From Roseateles sp. (GTDB taxonomy: Bacteria > Pseudomonadota > Gammaproteobacteria > Burkholderiales > Burkholderiaceae_C), in the NCBI GenBank assembly GCA_019234295.1, contig JAFALK010000040.1:1-43176 (forward strand): a stretch of 43,176 nucleotides of DNA, read 5' to 3'. Below the pieces are notes generated by a model. It was not told the DNA's origin and made no database searches. It saw only the letters and a program-made list of their open reading frames with translations. This document shows, piece by piece, positions 35,829 through 43,176 of the stretch (within the stretch, counting starts at the first letter, position 1; the number at the start of each line of letters is the position of its first letter). A program made the position numbers and the translations under genes.

Positions 35829-36266
35829 TCAGTATGCGGTAATGGTGCTCTCGTCCACAGCGCGTTGCAAGCGCGTGGGAATCAAAGCCTCGAGGCCGAT
35901 GGCTTCGAGCTGGTACCAGCAGGAACGAAGCAGCGCGGCGGCAGCTTGGCGCACCTCGCCCTCCGAGAACCCGGCGAGTTCGCTGGCACGTTCGAGAGTG
36001 TCATTTTCCCGCCGGGCCAGAGAATGGCTGCGCGGCAGGCGCGTGGGCGACTCGTACTGCAGCGCCACGCGCGTGAGCAGGACCTGAACTTCATCGTCCT
36101 CGGCATGCGGGGACAGAAGCTTGGCCAGATCGCCGAGCAGCGCCTCGGCGCCGGCGGCGAGCAGTCTTGCAGCATGGTCGCTGCCGCCGGACAGATAGAG
36201 GCCTGCGGCGATATCGGCGTACTCGAGCGCCATGACCAGCTTGGGGAGATCCGGTGACGAACTCAT
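35829..36266 (-). CDS. Hypothetical helical protein
   Basis: A 145-residue protein with no signal peptide or membrane segment. It is predicted to be mostly alpha-helical: KLVMALEYADIAAGLYLSGG, then HAARLLAAGAEALLGDLAKLL, then a C-terminal half with EVRQAAAALLRSCWYQLEAIGLEAL. The first helical hairpin faintly recalls small HEPN-like proteins that pair with other regulators, but no catalytic RxxxxH is visible, so I do not assign a function. It lies 68 bases upstream of the PilZ start on the same strand and is divergent from the DUF1134 gene (148 bases between). Confidence 0.7.
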   Translation of the reverse strand: MSSSPDLPKLVMALEYADIAAGLYLSGGSDHAARLLAAGAEALLGDLAKLLSPHAEDDEVQVLLTRVALQYESPTRLPRSHSLARRENDTLERASELAGFSEGEVRQAAAALLRSCWYQLEAIGLEALIPTRLQRAVDESTITAY

Positions 36267-36414
36267 TGCCTTGAGGGTGCCAGGGGCAGATGCGCAAGCG
36301 CCAAGTGTAGGGAGTTACGGACGCGATTGGGTGCCGATTGTGTCCAGTTGTTCCCGGCTTCTGCGTATGCTCTTGCCTTCATCTAAGCTCGGTAAATACC
36401 CCAAGGAGATCTCC

Positions 36415-36987
36415 ATGAACCATCTCGACCGCCGGCAACTGTTGCTGGGCCTGGGCGCTGGCCTGCTGGCGCCGGCGCTGCCGTCCTTTGCCGCCGATGA
36501 TGACAAGACCTACGACCAGGACTCGGTGCTGCACGCCGCCACCGAATTCTTCGGCAACACCACCGAAGGCCTGGCCAAGGTCATCGAGAAGGCTTTCCAC
36601 GAGCAGGGCCGGCCCAACGCCTATATCAAGGGCGAGGAGGCGGCCGGTGCACTGACGGTGGGCCTGCGCTATGGCGAGGGGGAACTGGTGCAGAAGGTCG
36701 GTGCCGGTCGCAAAGTCTACTGGGCCGGCCCGTCGATCGGCTTCGACGCCGGGGGCAACGCATCCAAGGTCTTCACGTTGATCTATCGCCTGCCCAATGT
36801 GGACGCCTTGTACCAGCGCTTCCCGGGCGTGGACGGCAGCCTCTACTACATCGGCGGCGCTGGCATCAACTACCAGCGACGTGGAGGCATCACCTTGGCG
36901 CCGATCCGCCTCGGCGTGGGCCTGCGCGCCGGGGCCAGTGTGGGCTATGTGCACTACCGCCGAGAGAAGTCGATCAACCCTTTCTGA
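36415..36987 (+). CDS. DUF1134 / EipA-like exported protein
   Basis: A 190-residue exported protein of the DUF1134 family (EipA in Brucella, needed there for envelope integrity). AAGGAGAT precedes the ATG at 36415. The signal MNHLDRRQLLLGLGAGLLAPALPSFAA has a twin-arginine RRQLLLG, so export could use Tat. The mature domain shows the family signature GYGEG-like LRYGEGELVQK, then YWAGPSIGFDAGGNASKVFTLIYRL, GVDGSLYYIGGAGINY and LAPIRLGVGLRAGASVGYVHYRR. It is a small beta-barrel fold with a conserved glycine-rich core. It stands alone, with no operon partner visible. Confidence 0.9.
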   Translation: MNHLDRRQLLLGLGAGLLAPALPSFAADDDKTYDQDSVLHAATEFFGNTTEGLAKVIEKAFHEQGRPNAYIKGEEAAGALTVGLRYGEGELVQKVGAGRKVYWAGPSIGFDAGGNASKVFTLIYRLPNVDALYQRFPGVDGSLYYIGGAGINYQRRGGITLAPIRLGVGLRAGASVGYVHYRREKSINPF

Positions 36988-37090
36988 GCCGTGAATAGTC
37001 ACCCATAACCCCACGGAAGCAAGGTTGAAATGAGGGGGCAACAATAGCTGTCAAGAATCTTTCAGGAATCGAATTCCGGAGGAAGCTGCC

Positions 37091-37249
37091 ATGAACTTGC
37101 TCTCGAAGATCAATCGCTCGGCGCATCACTGGCGCGAAGGTATTCACCTGCCCTGGTCCGAGGATTCGGCGTTCACGCCGTCGGGACAGCTTGTCATGCT
37201 CGTGGCACTGGCCAGCGTGGCGGCCGCGGTTGTACTAGTGACTGTCTGA
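37091..37249 (+). CDS. 52-residue single-pass membrane protein
   Basis: A short gene with GGAGGAAG seven bases before its ATG. It reads MNLLSKINRSAHHWREGIH, a charged/aromatic N-terminal part, and ends in one hydrophobic helix (LVMLVALASVAAAVVLVTV). The strong ribosome site and clean helix support a real gene. It has no recognised family and sits 53 bases before the nrdJ start on the same strand, so it could be co-transcribed with it. Function unknown. Confidence 0.6.
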   Translation: MNLLSKINRSAHHWREGIHLPWSEDSAFTPSGQLVMLVALASVAAAVVLVTV

Positions 37250-37283
37250 CCTTGTAGGGTTGCCTGTTTGAGGGCAGCATCGT

Positions 37284-37300
37284 GGGGCTCAAGAGGCCCC
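37284..37300 (+). promoter_or_regulatory. Hairpin covering the nrdJ ribosome-binding site
   Basis: GGGGCT (37284-37289) pairs with GGCCCC (37295-37300) over a CAAGA loop, ending two bases before the ATG at 37303. The Shine-Dalgarno-like AGAGG (37292-37296) lies partly in its right arm, so the fold could lower translation. No cobalamin riboswitch features were seen in the 36988-37302 region. Confidence 0.4.
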
Positions 37301-37302
37301 GA

Positions 37303-40300
37303 ATGACCACGCAAATCATCCCCAGCACGGGCGAGCTTTTCGCCCAGGCCGATATCGCCAGCCTGCCCGCGCAGGAGATCAGCACCGAGGTGCTGCTCGA
37401 GAAATACGCCAAGGGCGACGAGCGCACCCTCGATGATCTGCGCCAGCGCGTGGCTCGCGCCCTGGCTCAGGCCGAGAAACCCGAGAACCGCGAAGCCTGG
37501 GCGGCCAAGTTCCTCGACGCCCAGAAGCGGGGCTTCATTCCCGCTGGTCGCATCCTCTCTGCCGCCGGCACCGAGCTGGCCGCCACGCTCATCAACTGCT
37601 TCGTCCAGCCGGTCGGCGACTCCATCGCCACGGCCGAGGAAGGGCATCCGGGCATCTACACCGCGCTGACCGAGGCCGCCGAGACCATGCGCCGCGGGGG
37701 TGGCGTGGGCTACGACTTCTCGCGCATCCGGCCCAAGGGCGCCTGGGTGGGGTCCACGCAAAGCCACGCCTCGGGTCCGGTCAGCTACATGCGCGTCTTC
37801 GACCGCTCCTGCGAGACGGTGGAAAGCGCGGGCAGCCGGCGCGGCGCGCAGATGGGGGTGCTGCGCTGCGATCATCCCGATATCGAGGAGTTCATCCACG
37901 CCAAGGACCAGGGCGACCTGTCCAACTTCAACATCTCGGTCGGCGTCACCGACGCCTTCATGCAGGCCGTGATCTCAGACGGACTGGTGGAACTCGCGCA
38001 CCGCGCGCTGCCCGGCCAAGCGCAGCGCGAGGCGGGCGCCTTCCAGCGCGGTGACGGGCAATGGGTCTATCGCAAGGTCTCGGCCCGCTCGCTGTGGGAC
38101 CAGATCATGCGGTCCACCTACGACCATGCCGAGCCCGGCGTGCTCTTTCTCGATCGCATCAACGAGGACAACAACCTGCATTACTGCGAGGCGATTGCGG
38201 CGACGAATCCTTGTGTGACTGCCGATACATGGGTGCATACCGCGCAAGGACCGCGGCAAGTGAGTGCGCTGATCGGCCGGCCGTTCACGGCCATGGTTGA
38301 CGGCAAGGCCTATCGAAGCGAGTCCAACGGATTTTTTGCGACCGGCTTCAAGCCTGTATTGCGTCTGCAGACGCGCGAAGGTCATGCGCTTCGCCTGACG
38401 GCGGACCATCCCGTACGCCGCGTGACACGCAAGACGCGCTATCTGGTGGAGAGCGAATGGGTCGCCGCCGCTCAGGTGCACGAGGGCGACGAACTTCTCC
38501 TCCATGACCATCGCGCCTTGGAAGGGTGGGAGGGTAGGGGGACGGCCGAGCAAGGCTACTTGTTGGGCCTGTTGATCGGTGACGGCCATTTGAAGGGCGA
38601 CAAGGCCGTGCTGTCTGTCTGGGCCCCAGAACTGAAGGCCGTCGGCCACGACACCGCCGACAGACCCGCCAGCTGGGTTGGCGTGACGGGCATGACGGGC
38701 ATGACGGGCATGATGGGCGTGATGGGCGTGATAGCAGCGGTGGAACAGTCGCTGGCAGCGGTAGAGCAGTCGCTGGCAGGCATGCCGCACCGTTCGGATG
38801 TCGAGGGTTGGCGGCGGCCCGCGGTCGGCGGGGGCGAGATTTGGCTGGCCTCGACCGCGCTGCGGGATCTGGCGGCCGATTTCGGCGCCACCGCCGATCA
38901 CAGACGTATCACGCCAGCCATGGAGGCGAGCTCGTCGGACTTCCACTGCAGCCTTTTACGCGGGCTCTTCGACGCGGATGGCTCGGTGCAGGGTTCGCAA
39001 GACATGGGAGTCTGCGTACGCCTCGCGCGGGCAGAGCTGCTGAATCTGCAGGCCGCTCAGCGCATGCTGCTGCGCCTAGGCATTGCGTCGACGATCCATC
39101 AGCAGCGTCGACCCGTCGGGCTGCGAGCGATGCCAGCTGGTCATGGTGGCCGCGAGGACTACCCGAGCCATGCTCTGCACGAGTTGGTCATCTCAGGCGA
39201 GAACCTGAAGCGATATGCCGAATTGATCGGCTTCGAGGACGCCGCCAAGCAGCGTCGGCTTGACGAGGCGCTCGCGTCCAATTGCCGCACGCTCAATCGC
39301 GAACGCTTTCTCGCGACCGTGTGCAGTATCGCGGCTGACGGCGAGGAAGAGGTCTTCGACGTGACGATCGAGCATGTCCACGCCTTCGATGCCAATGGTT
39401 TTTACGTTCACAATTGTGCCGAACAGCCGTTACCGCCCTACGGCTGCTGCTGCCTCGGCTCCGTCAACCTCGCCCTGTTCGTGCGTGATCCCTTCGGGCC
39501 CAAGGCCAGCTTCGACGACGAAGGTTTCGCCGAGGTCTGTGCCGTGGCCACGCGCATGCTCGACAACGTGCTCGACACCACGCCCTGGCCCTTGCCGGCG
39601 CAGGCGCGCGAGGCCTCGAACAAGCGCCGCATCGGGCTCGGGTTCACGGGCCTGGGCGACGCGCTCGTGATGCTGAACCTGCGCTACGACAGCGAGGCTG
39701 CGCGGGCCATGGCAGCGCGCATCAGCGAGGTCATGCGCGACGCGGCCTACGGCGCCTCCGCCGACATCGCGCAGGAGAAGGGCGCCTTCCCCCTCTTCAA
39801 CGCCGAGCTCTATCTCTCCGGTGGCAGCTTCGCTTCGCGTCTGCCCAAGGCGCTCAAGGACAAAATCCGCGCCCAGGGCCTGCGCAATTCGCACCTGCTC
39901 TCGATCGCGCCGACGGGCACCATCAGCCTGGCCTTCGCCGACAACGCCAGCAATGGCATCGAGCCCCCGTTCAGCTGGAGCTACACGCGAAAGAAGCGCA
40001 TCGGCCAGGCCGAAGGCGGCGGCTTCAAGGAGTATGCGGTCGAGGACCATGCCTGGCGGCTTTACCGGCATCTGTTCGGCAAGGACACGCCGCTGTCCGA
40101 TGCTTTCGTCACCGCGCTGGAGTTGCAGGCTGCCGACCACGCCTCCATGGTCTCGGCAGTCGCGCCCTTCATCGACACCTCGATCTCCAAGACCGTCAAC
40201 GTGCCGGCCGACTATCCCTATGCCGACTTCCAGGATCTCTACGTCCAGGCTTGGCAAGGCAAGCTCAAGGGCCTGGCGACCTACCGTCCGAACTCAGTGC

Positions 40301-41442
40301 TGGGCAGCGTTCTGAGCGTCGATGCTGGCACAGTGAAAAAGCCCGAGCCCCTGGCGGTCGATGGCACCAACCAGCGCTTGCTGCTGGAGCGTCTGCCCAA
40401 GGCCGTGCTCGACTCCCTGCGCTGGCCCAGCCGGCCCGACATGCCGGGCGGCAATCCGGCCTGGAGCTACATGATCCGCCACCCGCACGGCGACTTCGCG
40501 CTCTTCGTCGGCGAGATGCCGGCCGAGGGTCTGGACGCCGGCCTCTTCGGCCGCAACCTGCCTTTCGAGGTCTGGGTCAACGGCGCCGAGCAGCCGCGCG
40601 GCCTCTCCGCGCTTGCCAAGACGCTCTCCATGGACCTGCGCACCAACGACGCGGCATGGCTCAGGCTCAAGCTCGACGCCCTGGCCACGGTCGCCGAGGA
40701 GCGTGCTTTCGAAATGTCCGTGCCGCCGTCGGGCGACAAGCGCCTGTTCCCCGGCGTCGTGGCCGCCACAGCGGCCGTGATCCGCTGGCGCTGCGAGCAG
40801 CTCGGGGCGCTGCAGGAGGGCGGCCCCACGCCCGTGATCGACGCCATGTTCAGCCGTGAGGAGCCCCGCACCAGCGTCAGCGGCACGCTGGCCTGGGCCG
40901 TGGACGTGGACAACCCCGCCACCAACGAGCAGTTCACGCTCACCTTGAAGGAAGTCAGCCTGCCATCTCCGGAAGGTGGCACGGTCACGCGGCCCTGCGC
41001 CATGGGCTTCTCCGGCAACTACCCAAAGGCCTTCGATGGCCTGGCCCGGCTGCTCTCGCTGGACATGCGTGTGATGGATCCGGGCTGGATCGGCATGAAG
41101 CTGCGCAAGCTGCTCAATGTGGGCGAACCGCTGGGGCACTTCATGGCGCCGGTGCCCAGCCTCAAGGGCGAGCGCCGCCAGCAGATCTGGCCGTCGACGG
41201 TGGCCTATGTGGCCCGCCTCGTCATTCACCGCTACGCCATGCTGGGCGTGCTCGACGAAGCCGGCATGCCACTCGTGGACATGGGCCTGCTGCAGGCCCC
41301 CAAGGCATCCAAGGCCGCGCCAGGCATCCAGGTCGAGGCCATGGCCGGCCGGCCTTGCCCGGAGTGCGGCAACCACACCATGATTCACAAGGACGGTTGC
41401 GATTTCTGCACGGCCTGCGGCTACGTGGGTCAGTGCGGTTGA
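37303..41442 (+). CDS. nrdJ: Class II (adenosylcobalamin-dependent) ribonucleotide reductase with intein
   Basis: A 1379-residue precursor that should splice to about 978 residues. It reduces ribonucleotides to deoxyribonucleotides using a thiyl radical generated by B12. The host protein has the first redox cysteine in [23 protein letters not shown], the catalytic N-P-C-A-E-Q motif (split by the intein), the [23 protein letters not shown] loop, then a long C-terminal region with two TSCPD-like repeats and a zinc-finger-like tail CPECG...[11 protein letters not shown] that provides the shuttle cysteines. I chose ATG 37303 (AGAGG six bases upstream). GTG 37282 with its own GAGGG is a credible alternative that adds seven residues. 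A strong terminator lies 124 bases after the stop. Enzyme activity depends on splicing. Confidence 0.95.
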   Translation: MTTQIIPSTGELFAQADIASLPAQEISTEVLLEKYAKGDERTLDDLRQRVARALAQAEKPENREAWAAKFLDAQKRGFIPAGRILSAAGTELAATLINCFVQPVGDSIATAEEGHPGIYTALTEAAETMRRGGGVGYDFSRIRPKGAWVGSTQSHASGPVSYMRVFDRSCETVESAGSRRGAQMGVLRCDHPDIEEFIHAKDQGDLSNFNISVGVTDAFMQAVISDGLVELAHRALPGQAQREAGAFQRGDGQWVYRKVSARSLWDQIMRSTYDHAEPGVLFLDRINEDNNLHYCEAIAATNPCVTADTWVHTAQGPRQVSALIGRPFTAMVDGKAYRSESNGFFATGFKPVLRLQTREGHALRLTADHPVRRVTRKTRYLVESEWVAAAQVHEGDELLLHDHRALEGWEGRGTAEQGYLLGLLIGDGHLKGDKAVLSVWAPELKAVGHDTADRPASWVGVTGMTGMTGMMGVMGVIAAVEQSLAAVEQSLAGMPHRSDVEGWRRPAVGGGEIWLASTALRDLAADFGATADHRRITPAMEASSSDFHCSLLRGLFDADGSVQGSQDMGVCVRLARAELLNLQAAQRMLLRLGIASTIHQQRRPVGLRAMPAGHGGREDYPSHALHELVISGENLKRYAELIGFEDAAKQRRLDEALASNCRTLNRERFLATVCSIAADGEEEVFDVTIEHVHAFDANGFYVHNCAEQPLPPYGCCCLGSVNLALFVRDPFGPKASFDDEGFAEVCAVATRMLDNVLDTTPWPLPAQAREASNKRRIGLGFTGLGDALVMLNLRYDSEAARAMAARISEVMRDAAYGASADIAQEKGAFPLFNAELYLSGGSFASRLPKALKDKIRAQGLRNSHLLSIAPTGTISLAFADNASNGIEPPFSWSYTRKKRIGQAEGGGFKEYAVEDHAWRLYRHLFGKDTPLSDAFVTALELQAADHASMVSAVAPFIDTSISKTVNVPADYPYADFQDLYVQAWQGKLKGLATYRPNSVLGSVLSVDAGTVKKPEPLAVDGTNQRLLLERLPKAVLDSLRWPSRPDMPGGNPAWSYMIRHPHGDFALFVGEMPAEGLDAGLFGRNLPFEVWVNGAEQPRGLSALAKTLSMDLRTNDAAWLRLKLDALATVAEERAFEMSVPPSGDKRLFPGVVAATAAVIRWRCEQLGALQEGGPTPVIDAMFSREEPRTSVSGTLAWAVDVDNPATNEQFTLTLKEVSLPSPEGGTVTRPCAMGFSGNYPKAFDGLARLLSLDMRVMDPGWIGMKLRKLLNVGEPLGHFMAPVPSLKGERRQQIWPSTVAYVARLVIHRYAMLGVLDEAGMPLVDMGLLQAPKASKAAPGIQVEAMAGRPCPECGNHTMIHKDGCDFCTACGYVGQCG
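38212..39414 (+). mobile_element. Intein with LAGLIDADG homing endonuclease in NrdJ (401 residues)
   Basis: Residues 304-704 of the precursor. It begins with C ([10 protein letters not shown], block A), has block B TADH ([12 protein letters not shown]), and ends [21 protein letters not shown] followed by Cys of the C-extein (blocks F and G). Two DOD endonuclease motifs are present: [11 protein letters not shown] and [11 protein letters not shown], both keeping the acidic residue, so a dodecapeptide homing endonuclease may still be active. Removing it joins NP to [10 protein letters not shown], the conserved catalytic segment. Typical splice nucleophiles are all present (Cys1, block B Thr/His, penultimate His, terminal Asn, +1 Cys). 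Codon use is looser than in the flanking exteins, which fits separate acquisition. Confidence 0.95.
38680..38775. repeat. Tandem repeats inside the intein endonuclease region
   Basis: Six 9-base units (GGCRTGAYG-like, 38680-38733) encode Gly-Met/Val-Thr/Met repeats, followed at once by two 21-base units (GCAGCGGTGGAACAGTCGCTG-like, 38734-38775) encoding AAVEQSL twice. They fall between the two LAGLIDADG motifs and keep the frame. They look like slippage-born insertions in a surface loop of the endonuclease. Confidence 0.85.
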
Positions 41443-41565
41443 GGTGCATGCAGGTTCGAGCCTGTGTGGGAATGAGCATAAGGCGAGGCGAGTACACCCA
41501 AAGGTGAGTCTGTTACACACCAAATGGTGAGGCGATCACCACACCGGGTCATCTATCAAACTACG

Positions 41566-41594
41566 AAGCCCCAGCGCATTGCGCTGGGGCTTTT
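41566..41594 (+). terminator. Rho-independent terminator after nrdJ
   Basis: A perfect 12-pair stem (AAGCCCCAGCGC / GCGCTGGGGCTT) with an ATT loop is followed by TTCGCATTT; TTTT spans 41591-41594. It is the clearest intrinsic terminator in the window. The 333-base gap 41443-41775 otherwise holds only a segment with GGTGA/TCACC repeats (about 41501-41540) and no supported gene. It separates nrdJ from the convergent lactate dehydrogenase gene. Confidence 0.9.
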
Positions 41595-41775
41595 CGCATT
41601 TCATCGCCGTACGTTCAGCGCTTCTGAGCCGCGTGCTGGTCAAGGCTGGACGGCGGCTCTGCAGGGCGCTTGCGGCTGTTCAGCGGTGAGCATCCCGCTC
41701 ACGGTGTGCCGCGCATTCCGTTCATTCGGTCCTGACCCAAGCGACCGCGTCAGCTGCCGGTCTGCGCGTTTGACT

Positions 41776-42984
41776 TCAGTTTGACCGTGTGCCGACCGCC
41801 TTCGGCGCCAAGAATATCTTTGGCTTCAGTTCGGCGCCAGAGCGCTTTGCTGCTGAGTCAAGCGCTTCACGCGTGATGTCCGCAGGCGATTTCGCACCGA
41901 TCAGCGTCATGGTGACCTTCATGTCGGCGGCGAAGAGCTTCAAGAGATTCGATACGCCGGGTTGTCCGCCGGCCGCCAAGGCGTAGATATAAGCTCGCCC
42001 CAGCAGGACACCCTTGGCACCGAGCGCCAGCATGCGCACGACATCGAGCCCCGAGCGCACACCGGAATCGACCAAGACGGTGAGATCGCCGCCAACAGCA
42101 TCGACCACGTCCGGCAGCGCGCGAGCCGTTGGGATGGCGCCGTCAAGCTGACGCCCGCCGTGGTTGGACACGATGATCCCGTCGGCGCCGAGCCGCCGGG
42201 CATCGCGTGCATCCTCAGGATCGAGCAGGCCCTTGATGACGAGCTTGCCCTTCCAGCTGTCGCGAATCCATTCAAGTTCGCTCCATGCGATCGATGGATC
42301 GAAATTGCTGCCGATGAATCCCATGTAGTCGTTCATGCTCATCTTGCGGCCCGTATAGGCTTCGATATTGCCGAACGAGAGCGGCAAGCCGAGCAGGCCG
42401 ACGTCGAGCGCCCAGTGCGGGTGCGTCGCGGCCTGGAGATACTGCCGCAGCGTCGCAGCCGGGCCCGACATGCCCGAATGGCGGTCGCGGTAGCGCGAGC
42501 CGGGCACCGGCATATCGACGGTGAAGACCAGCGTCTTCATCCCGGCCGCCCAGGCCCGCTCCAGCGCGTTGCGCATGTAGCCGCGGTCTTTCAGCACATA
42601 GAGCTGGGACCAGAGTTCACCGGAGGCGCCGCGGGCCACCTCCTCGATCGGGCAGACGGAAACGGTGGAGAGCGTATAGGGAATCCCCGCCGCCGCAGCG
42701 GCTCGGGCGGCCTGAACCTCGCCGCGCCGGGCATACATTCCGGTGGCGCCGACCGGACCGAGTGCGATCGGCATGGCCCAACGGCTGCCCAGGATTTCGG
42801 TTTCGAGGGTCGGTGCGCCGACGCCCTGAAGCACGCGCTGCCGGAGCGCGGTGGTCTGCAACGCCTCGGCGTTGTTCTTCATCGTGTTCTCCGTGACGGC
42901 GCCGCCGTCGATGTAATCGAACAGGAAGCGCGGCAGTCTGCGGCGCGCCGCTTCACGATAGTCGGTTGGGGCGGAGATGATCAT
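41776..42984 (-). CDS. lldD: L-lactate dehydrogenase, FMN-dependent (LldD-like)
   Basis: A 402-residue FMN-dependent alpha-hydroxyacid dehydrogenase that oxidises L-lactate (or a related 2-hydroxyacid) to the keto acid, passing electrons to the respiratory chain. Family residues are visible: Y24 in FDYIDGGA, K251 (VIKG), H275 and R278 in [10 protein letters not shown], plus the phosphate-binding [12 protein letters not shown] and [12 protein letters not shown] near the C-terminus. Length and the N-terminal [22 protein letters not shown] favour LldD over glycolate oxidase or mandelate dehydrogenase, though these cannot be excluded. The ATG overlaps by four bases (ATGA) with a short upstream frame, so it may be translationally coupled to a gene beyond the window edge. 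Confidence 0.93.
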   Translation of the reverse strand: MIISAPTDYREAARRRLPRFLFDYIDGGAVTENTMKNNAEALQTTALRQRVLQGVGAPTLETEILGSRWAMPIALGPVGATGMYARRGEVQAARAAAAAGIPYTLSTVSVCPIEEVARGASGELWSQLYVLKDRGYMRNALERAWAAGMKTLVFTVDMPVPGSRYRDRHSGMSGPAATLRQYLQAATHPHWALDVGLLGLPLSFGNIEAYTGRKMSMNDYMGFIGSNFDPSIAWSELEWIRDSWKGKLVIKGLLDPEDARDARRLGADGIIVSNHGGRQLDGAIPTARALPDVVDAVGGDLTVLVDSGVRSGLDVVRMLALGAKGVLLGRAYIYALAAGGQPGVSNLLKLFAADMKVTMTLIGAKSPADITREALDSAAKRSGAELKPKIFLAPKAVGTRSN

Positions 42985-43160
42985 ATCGCTTCTCCAGGGT
43001 TTGCCGGCAGCCGCGCTGCCTCGGGTGGACGGCGATACAGATAGGCGGATGCCGCAGGCGCCGTCTCGTTGCCTTCGGTCAGGGGTGGTAAATCCTGGTG
43101 AATCGCGACCGAGTAGCGGGGCGCGCCGAAGCTCAATGAGGCGCCATTTTCTTCTGTCGC
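42981..43160 (-). other. Short open frame upstream of lldD, ATGA overlap
   Basis: About 59 codons ending in the TGA that overlaps the lldD start: reading includes [21 protein letters not shown] and ends [15 protein letters not shown] at 43163 closes the frame upstream, and no ATG lies within it; TTG 43136 is the only plausible start, without a ribosome site. It may be a leader, the damaged tail of an upstream gene, or chance. I do not recognise it. Confidence 0.25.
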
Positions 43161-43176
43161 CTAATGCAGCGATGGA

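Noticed and set aside
36988..37302. Possible cobalamin riboswitch before the B12-dependent reductase
   Set aside because: No B12-box-like sequence or multi-helix fold could be seen, and a small gene occupies most of the region.
41524..41784. 86-codon plus-strand frame after nrdJ
   Set aside because: It reads through the terminator stem (KPQRIALGLF is the usual translation of such a hairpin) and has no family resemblance or ribosome site.

Overview
The window looks like chromosomal DNA of a high-GC betaproteobacterium of the Burkholderiales, most like the Roseateles/Mitsuaria/Pelomonas-type lineages. This is inferred from the protein families, the coding density and the mix of TonB receptor, REC-DUF3369-EAL, PilZ and class II ribonucleotide reductase genes. 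It was not tested by any search. No rRNA, tRNA, CRISPR array, transposase or phage structural gene was seen. The only mobile element is an intein.

Bases 1-16433 form a plant-polysaccharide (xylan/xylo-oligosaccharide) utilization region. In order it holds the 3' half of xylA, a GH43 beta-xylosidase, a GPH-family sugar symporter, a LacI-type operator, a GH1 beta-glucosidase, a large TonB-dependent receptor, and a tight four-gene cassette. The cassette is a flavin-dependent halogenase-like protein, a SapC family protein, a JmjC/cupin-like protein, and a second halogenase-like protein fused to a DUF6445-like putative oxygenase. A ROK-family regulator and a convergent polysaccharide deacetylase follow. 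The receptor would import oligosaccharides, the glycosidases would trim them, the symporter would move sugars across the inner membrane, and XylA would feed xylose to the pentose phosphate pathway. The role of the halogenase cassette is unknown, and it is the best candidate for an undescribed system.

Bases 16434-25880 hold mostly housekeeping and envelope genes: a 15-bp minisatellite, an OmpA lipoprotein and FecR-domain pair, a PPi-type phosphofructokinase, a DUF883 (YqjD-like) protein, a REC-DUF3369-GGDEF(degenerate)-EAL regulator, a YqjE-like holin-fold protein with a small partner, a YgiQ radical SAM protein and a TetR regulator.

Bases 25880-31748 are a complete RND efflux operon (adaptor, pump, outer-membrane channel) divergent from its TetR repressor, with an AcrR-like operator between them. 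Bases 31761-35297 are a four-gene overlapping minus-strand operon: a canonical LytS-type kinase, a second kinase-like protein that has lost its histidine and N-box, a LytTR response regulator and an atypical phosphatase-like protein. Bases 35401-37249 carry a PilZ protein with no ordinary start codon, an unknown helical protein, a DUF1134/EipA-like protein and a 52-residue membrane protein.

Bases 37303-41442 encode a class II (B12-dependent) ribonucleotide reductase interrupted by a 401-residue LAGLIDADG intein placed exactly before the catalytic cysteine. It is followed by a strong terminator and, on the minus strand, an L-lactate dehydrogenase (LldD-like) whose start overlaps a short upstream reading frame at the window edge.
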